DNA from: Staphylococcus simulans
Lineage (GTDB): Bacteria > Bacillota > Bacilli > Staphylococcales > Staphylococcaceae
DNA: 44,745 nt
Assembly: GCF_003043455.1 (NCBI RefSeq)
Contig: NZ_PZGG01000016.1
Span: 1 to 44,745, forward strand
Direction of reading: 5' to 3'
Part shown: one piece after another, positions 42,729 to 44,745 of the stretch
Numbering within the stretch: position 1 is the stretch's first letter
Layout of the letters: each line of letters opens with the position of its first letter
Notes under the pieces: generated by a model
What the model saw: the letters and a program-made list of their open reading frames with translations, nothing else
Database searches by the model: none
Told to the model about the DNA's origin: nothing
Position numbers and translations under genes: made by a program

Positions 42729-43337
42729 ATGGGTAAATGGAAATCACGGTTATTTACATTAGCAGGTGTCGTACTTATTTTAGCAGGCATCTTTATGGTA
42801 TTTAAACCACAAATCAACCACTTTATTGCTGGTAAAGAAAATGAAGCGAAAATAGAACAATACGATAAACAACAAGCCTCAAAAAAACAAGAGAAAAAAG
42901 AAGTGCCGCAAGTTCCTAAAGATAAATCACAATTAGTAGGGTATATTGATATTCCTAGTGTGAATATTAAAGAAGCGGTTTATCCTGGTGAAGCAACACC
43001 TGAACAATTAAACAGAGGTGTCAGCTTAGCTGAAGAGGATGAATCACTAGACCAACAAAATATTGCAATTGCTGGACATACAAATACATCAGGCAATTAT
43101 CAATTTACAAATTTACACAAAGTCAAAAAAGGTGCTAAAGTCACTTTTAAAGTAGGTAAGGAAACACGCAAATACAAAATTACGAAAATTAAAGATGTAA
43201 AACCTACTGAAATCAGCGTGTTGGCTGAACAGAAAAAGAAAAAAGATCAATTAACATTAATTACATGTGATGACTATAATCCACAAACTGGCGAGTGGGA
43301 AACACGTAGTATTTATACTGCTGAAAGAGTCGCATAA
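42729..43337 (+). CDS. srtA: sortase A
   Basis: The housekeeping transpeptidase that cuts LPXTG surface proteins between Thr and Gly and joins them to lipid II. The 202-residue protein has an N-terminal membrane anchor (about residues 7-26), a linker rich in Lys and Gln, and the sortase barrel with the catalytic residues H117 (AIAGHTN), C180 (TLITCDDYN) and R193 (WETRSIY). All are intact. Length and layout match class A staphylococcal sortases. GGAGG precedes the ATG by seven bases. It is a single-gene unit ending at the terminator at 43344. Confidence 0.96.
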   Translation: MGKWKSRLFTLAGVVLILAGIFMVFKPQINHFIAGKENEAKIEQYDKQQASKKQEKKEVPQVPKDKSQLVGYIDIPSVNIKEAVYPGEATPEQLNRGVSLAEEDESLDQQNIAIAGHTNTSGNYQFTNLHKVKKGAKVTFKVGKETRKYKITKIKDVKPTEISVLAEQKKKKDQLTLITCDDYNPQTGEWETRSIYTAERVA

Positions 43338-43343
43338 TAAGAA

Positions 43344-43380
43344 AGACCTGAGACAACGATAACAGTCTCAGGTCTATTTT
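43344..43380 (+). terminator. terminator between srtA and bioB
   Basis: AGACCTGAGAC (43344-43354) and GTCTCAGGTCT (43365-43375) form a perfect 11-bp stem followed by ATTTTT. Confidence 0.9.
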
Positions 43381-43393
43381 TATGTTTCTACTA

Positions 43394-44404
43394 TTATGCT
43401 TCTGATTTTTGTGTGATTTGTTCGGCAGTATCTTCAGGTAAATTACTGTGATCAATTTCAAAACCTAAGTCTTGAATCATGCGATAATCCATTTCATTAG
43501 GCTGACCACCTGTAATTAAGTAATCACCTACAAAAATTGAGTTAGCTGCAAGTAACGCTAAAGGTTGGAGTGATTGTAAATTGATTTCACGTCCGCCTGC
43601 AATTCTAATTTCTTTAGTTGGGTTAACTAATCTGAATAAAGCAATGATGCGCAAACATTTCATAGGTGTAAGTTCGTCCATCTCTCCGAATTTTGTACCT
43701 TGAATAGGATGTAAGAAGTTAATAGGAATGCTATCTGCATCAATTTCTTTTAATGCAAAGGCCATGTCAATTCGGTCTTGATTCGTTTCACCCATACCGC
43801 AGATAACACCAGAACAAGGTGAAATGTGATGTGCTTTCATAATCTCTACAGTATTGACACGCTGTTCGTATGTGTGAGTTGTGACTACAGTATCATGATA
43901 ATTTTCACTTGTATTTAAGTTATGGTTGTAGCGATCAACGCCTGCATCTTTTAAACGTTGTGCTTGATCATCATTTGCGATACCTAAACATGCACAAACT
44001 TTTAATTCAGGATGCGCTTGTTTAATTTGCTTCACAGATGACGTAATATGGTCAACTTCCTTATCACTTGGACCACGACCACTCATCACAATACAATATG
44101 TACCGATTTGGTGTTCAGCAGCCGCGTTTGCGCCAGCCACAATATCATTTTCAGGAATCAAAGCATAACGATCTTTTCGTTTCATATCTCTTGATTGGCC
44201 GCAATATCCGCAGTCTTCAGGACAGATACCACTCTTCGCATTTAAAATCATATTCAGTTTTACTTTCTTTCCATAATAATGTTTGCGGATAGCATAAGCC
44301 TCATCTAATAATGTCATCGTATCAATAGAATCATCTGTATATAAATTATAGGCTTCTTCTTTGGTGAGTGATTTGCCGTTTAAAATATCTTCTGCAATTT
44401 GCAT
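43394..44404 (-). CDS. bioB: biotin synthase
   Basis: This radical SAM enzyme inserts sulfur into dethiobiotin to make biotin. From ATG 44404 it has 336 residues, usual for staphylococcal BioB; AAAGGAGATCTC lies upstream. The 4Fe-4S motif is [14 protein letters not shown] (C61, C65, C68), and later regions [12 protein letters not shown] and [11 protein letters not shown] hold the second-cluster ligands. No other bio genes are in the window, so bioB stands alone here. A BirA operator lies 32 bases upstream, so biotin shuts it off. Confidence 0.96.
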   Translation of the reverse strand: MQIAEDILNGKSLTKEEAYNLYTDDSIDTMTLLDEAYAIRKHYYGKKVKLNMILNAKSGICPEDCGYCGQSRDMKRKDRYALIPENDIVAGANAAAEHQIGTYCIVMSGRGPSDKEVDHITSSVKQIKQAHPELKVCACLGIANDDQAQRLKDAGVDRYNHNLNTSENYHDTVVTTHTYEQRVNTVEIMKAHHISPCSGVICGMGETNQDRIDMAFALKEIDADSIPINFLHPIQGTKFGEMDELTPMKCLRIIALFRLVNPTKEIRIAGGREINLQSLQPLALLAANSIFVGDYLITGGQPNEMDYRMIQDLGFEIDHSNLPEDTAEQITQKSEA

Positions 44405-44435
44405 AATCGAGATCTCCTTTATAGTGAAATTCAAT

Positions 44436-44466
44436 ATGTAAACTTATTAATATTTTAAGTTTACAT
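44436..44466 (-). promoter_or_regulatory. BirA operator of bioB
   Basis: ATGTAAACTTA (44436-44446) and TAAGTTTACAT (44456-44466) form a perfect 11-bp inverted repeat. The core TGTAAAC, 15 bases, GTTTACA is the known BirA operator spacing. Biotin-bound BirA should repress bioB from here. Confidence 0.93.
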
Positions 44467-44745
44467 TTGTGCAAGGGGATATGCAAGTGAAGATTTAGAG
44501 CTAAAAGTGAAGTTTTATAATTTTAATTTAGCTTCAAATTCGACATTAAAATCTAAATGTCAAAAATATTTGTTTAAATGTGTCTAAATTGTGACAATTG
44601 TAAACGTTTTATTAAGAGTGTAAATGATTAAAAGCCAAGTTTAATTAGAGAACTATAGAGTAAAGTAACTCTAATCATTGTAGTAATATATATAAATGAA
44701 ATAAATTGAGTTCAATTGCATCATGCGGATTCGACCGACTAATAG
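44467..44745. other. right end of the window: no gene seen, possible control region
   Basis: AT-rich DNA without a credible reading frame. It holds a cre-like TGTAAACGTTTTAT at 44599-44612 (13 of 14 consensus positions), next to the small inverted repeat ATTGTGACAAT, and a stem ATTAGAG/CTCTAAT (44644-44675). They probably belong to a gene beyond the window. Confidence 0.4.

Overview
The window is a low-GC Firmicute chromosome segment and is almost certainly from a Staphylococcus. The Cas9 remnant, cas1-cas2-csn2, sortase A, BioB, PflB/PflA and FeoA/FeoB all read as staphylococcal proteins, and start sites carry strong AGGAGG-type ribosome sites. It does not look like S. aureus itself, because a 5-oxoproline operon carrying its own biotin carboxylase and a two-domain PPK2 kinase sit among the genes. 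I would guess a coagulase-negative species but cannot name it. I saw no rRNA, tRNA, prophage or insertion sequence.

Layout. 1-4209: a type II-A CRISPR locus with the 3' part of a SaCas9-like cas9 broken by two in-frame stops, intact cas1, cas2 and csn2, and an array of seven spacers. 4223-6707: two tandem PTS_EIIC_2-type membrane proteins, each with its own sigma-A promoter overlapped by a CodY-like box. 7212-12756: pxpB-pxpC-accB-accC-pxpA plus an Nramp-like transporter, read as a 5-oxoproline (or related amide) use operon. 12894-16132: xylulokinase with a cre site, a 59-residue membrane protein, a GNAT acetyltransferase and a PPP-type phosphatase. 16183-18676: feoA-feoB and a FeoB-associated Cys-rich protein under a Fur box. 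18800-19037: a candidate small RNA. 19392-23200: a minimal polysaccharide set (capA-like, capD-like, galU). 23348-26571: Usp, DUF5996, QueH, and a LytTR/DUF3021 pair.

26671 to about 27600, minus strand: a long region without genes that folds into a series of hairpins whose loops carry UCCCC, ending in a strong intrinsic terminator. I regard this as the most interesting element here. It looks like a long regulatory RNA able to pair with Shine-Dalgarno sequences. It recalls the long staphylococcal RNA SSR42, but that link is from memory and untested.

27813-31579: a DUF488 gene with a sigma-B-type promoter, and pflB-pflA with cre and Rex sites. 31786-38269: a short Spo0M-like protein, a quinone oxidoreductase-type MDR protein, pdp-deoB, a third PTS_EIIC_2 protein and a fructosamine kinase. 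38406-43337: PPK2 class II kinase, CDF cation exporter, a 35-residue Lys/Glu-rich peptide, azoreductase, two small membrane proteins and sortase A. 43394-44466: bioB under a near-ideal BirA operator. Biotin synthesis and the biotinylated AccB of the pxp operon both connect to BirA. Almost every convergent or end-of-operon junction has a clear intrinsic terminator, so transcription units can be drawn with some confidence.
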